Assembly: GCA_021790035.1 (NCBI GenBank)
Contig: JAJYIO010000133.1
Location: 1 to 6,908, forward strand
Length of the DNA: 6,908 bases
From: a bacterium
GTDB taxonomy: Bacteria; Cyanobacteriota; Sericytochromatia; S15B-MN24; VGJW01
Direction: 5' to 3'
Part shown: positions 6,823-6,908 of the stretch, one piece after another
How the letters are laid out: the number at the start of each line of letters is the position of its first letter
Numbering within the stretch: position 1 is the stretch's first letter
Made by a program: the position numbers and the translations under genes
Notes under the pieces: model-generated
Seen by the model: the letters and a program-made list of their open reading frames with translations, nothing else
The model's database searches: none
What the model was told of the DNA's origin: nothing

Positions 6823-6908
6823 CAGTGACTTGCAGGGGGCCTTGCCCCCCGCAAACTACCCCCCGCTGCGGGCAAGCTGCTGCGTAGCCACGCTCAGCGG
6901 GTGGCGTT
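6811..6908 (+). repeat. Hairpin repeat, diverged copy 3 (truncated by window edge)
   Basis: This is in the same plus-strand orientation as copies 1 and 2. In order it has a small hairpin (6812-6822), CAGTGACTT, a large hairpin (6830-6840 with 6844-6854, 3-nt loop, one A-C mismatch), a CCCCCCGCTGCGGG stretch, and the conserved arm 6870-6905 (GGGCAAGCTGCTGCGT then GGTGGC). It is most diverged in the hairpin arms and nearly identical in the conserved arm. It forms the whole visible leader of cheA and continues beyond the window. Confidence 0.9.

Noticed and set aside
6804..6875. 24-residue N-terminal extension of CheA
   Set aside because: The extra residues are translated from the repeat; the ATG at 6803 has a good ribosome-binding site and begins typical CheA N-terminal sequence.

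Overview
This is a high-GC (roughly two thirds G+C) bacterial window with strong G/C preference at third codon positions. The complete chemotaxis genes show a motile or surface-moving, taxis-capable bacterium. There is no rRNA, tRNA or other phylogenetic marker, so I do not assign a phylum.

Layout: (1) 1-332 is a left flank without a confident gene; it may hold the end of a gene that runs off the edge, and it contains a perfect TTGACA that could belong to a promoter. (2) 333-2181, plus strand, holds two closely spaced genes (4-nt gap). They encode paralogous two-domain proteins of the YbjQ/UPF0145 ('putative heavy-metal-binding') type, giving four copies of one domain side by side. The second protein adds an N-terminal helical region predicted to be a coiled coil. 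(3) 2182-2604 is the gap between convergent transcription units. It is filled by a GC-rich, hairpin-forming repeat of about 155 bp present in two tandem copies, plus an inverted copy of one arm. (4) 2605-6803, minus strand, is a compact cheA-cheR-cheB operon, transcribed in that order and read leftward, with a 3-nt gap and then a 1-nt overlap. (5) 6804-6908 is the cheA leader, which contains a third, diverged copy of the same repeat reaching the window edge.

How the genes work together: CheA is the receptor-coupled histidine kinase. CheR methylates and CheB demethylates/deamidates receptor glutamates, and CheB has the receiver domain through which CheA would activate it. The window therefore holds the kinase and the adaptation arm of one chemosensory pathway. 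CheW, CheY and receptors are not here and probably lie beyond the right edge or elsewhere. The YbjQ-type pair is convergent to the che operon, so it is not co-transcribed with it, and any functional link is unproven.

The least explained part is the repeat family. Three copies share a near-invariant arm and a hairpin whose stem changes by compensatory pairs between copies. One copy forms the cheA leader, with the cheA ribosome-binding site inside one of its stems. Copies flank the che operon in direct orientation.
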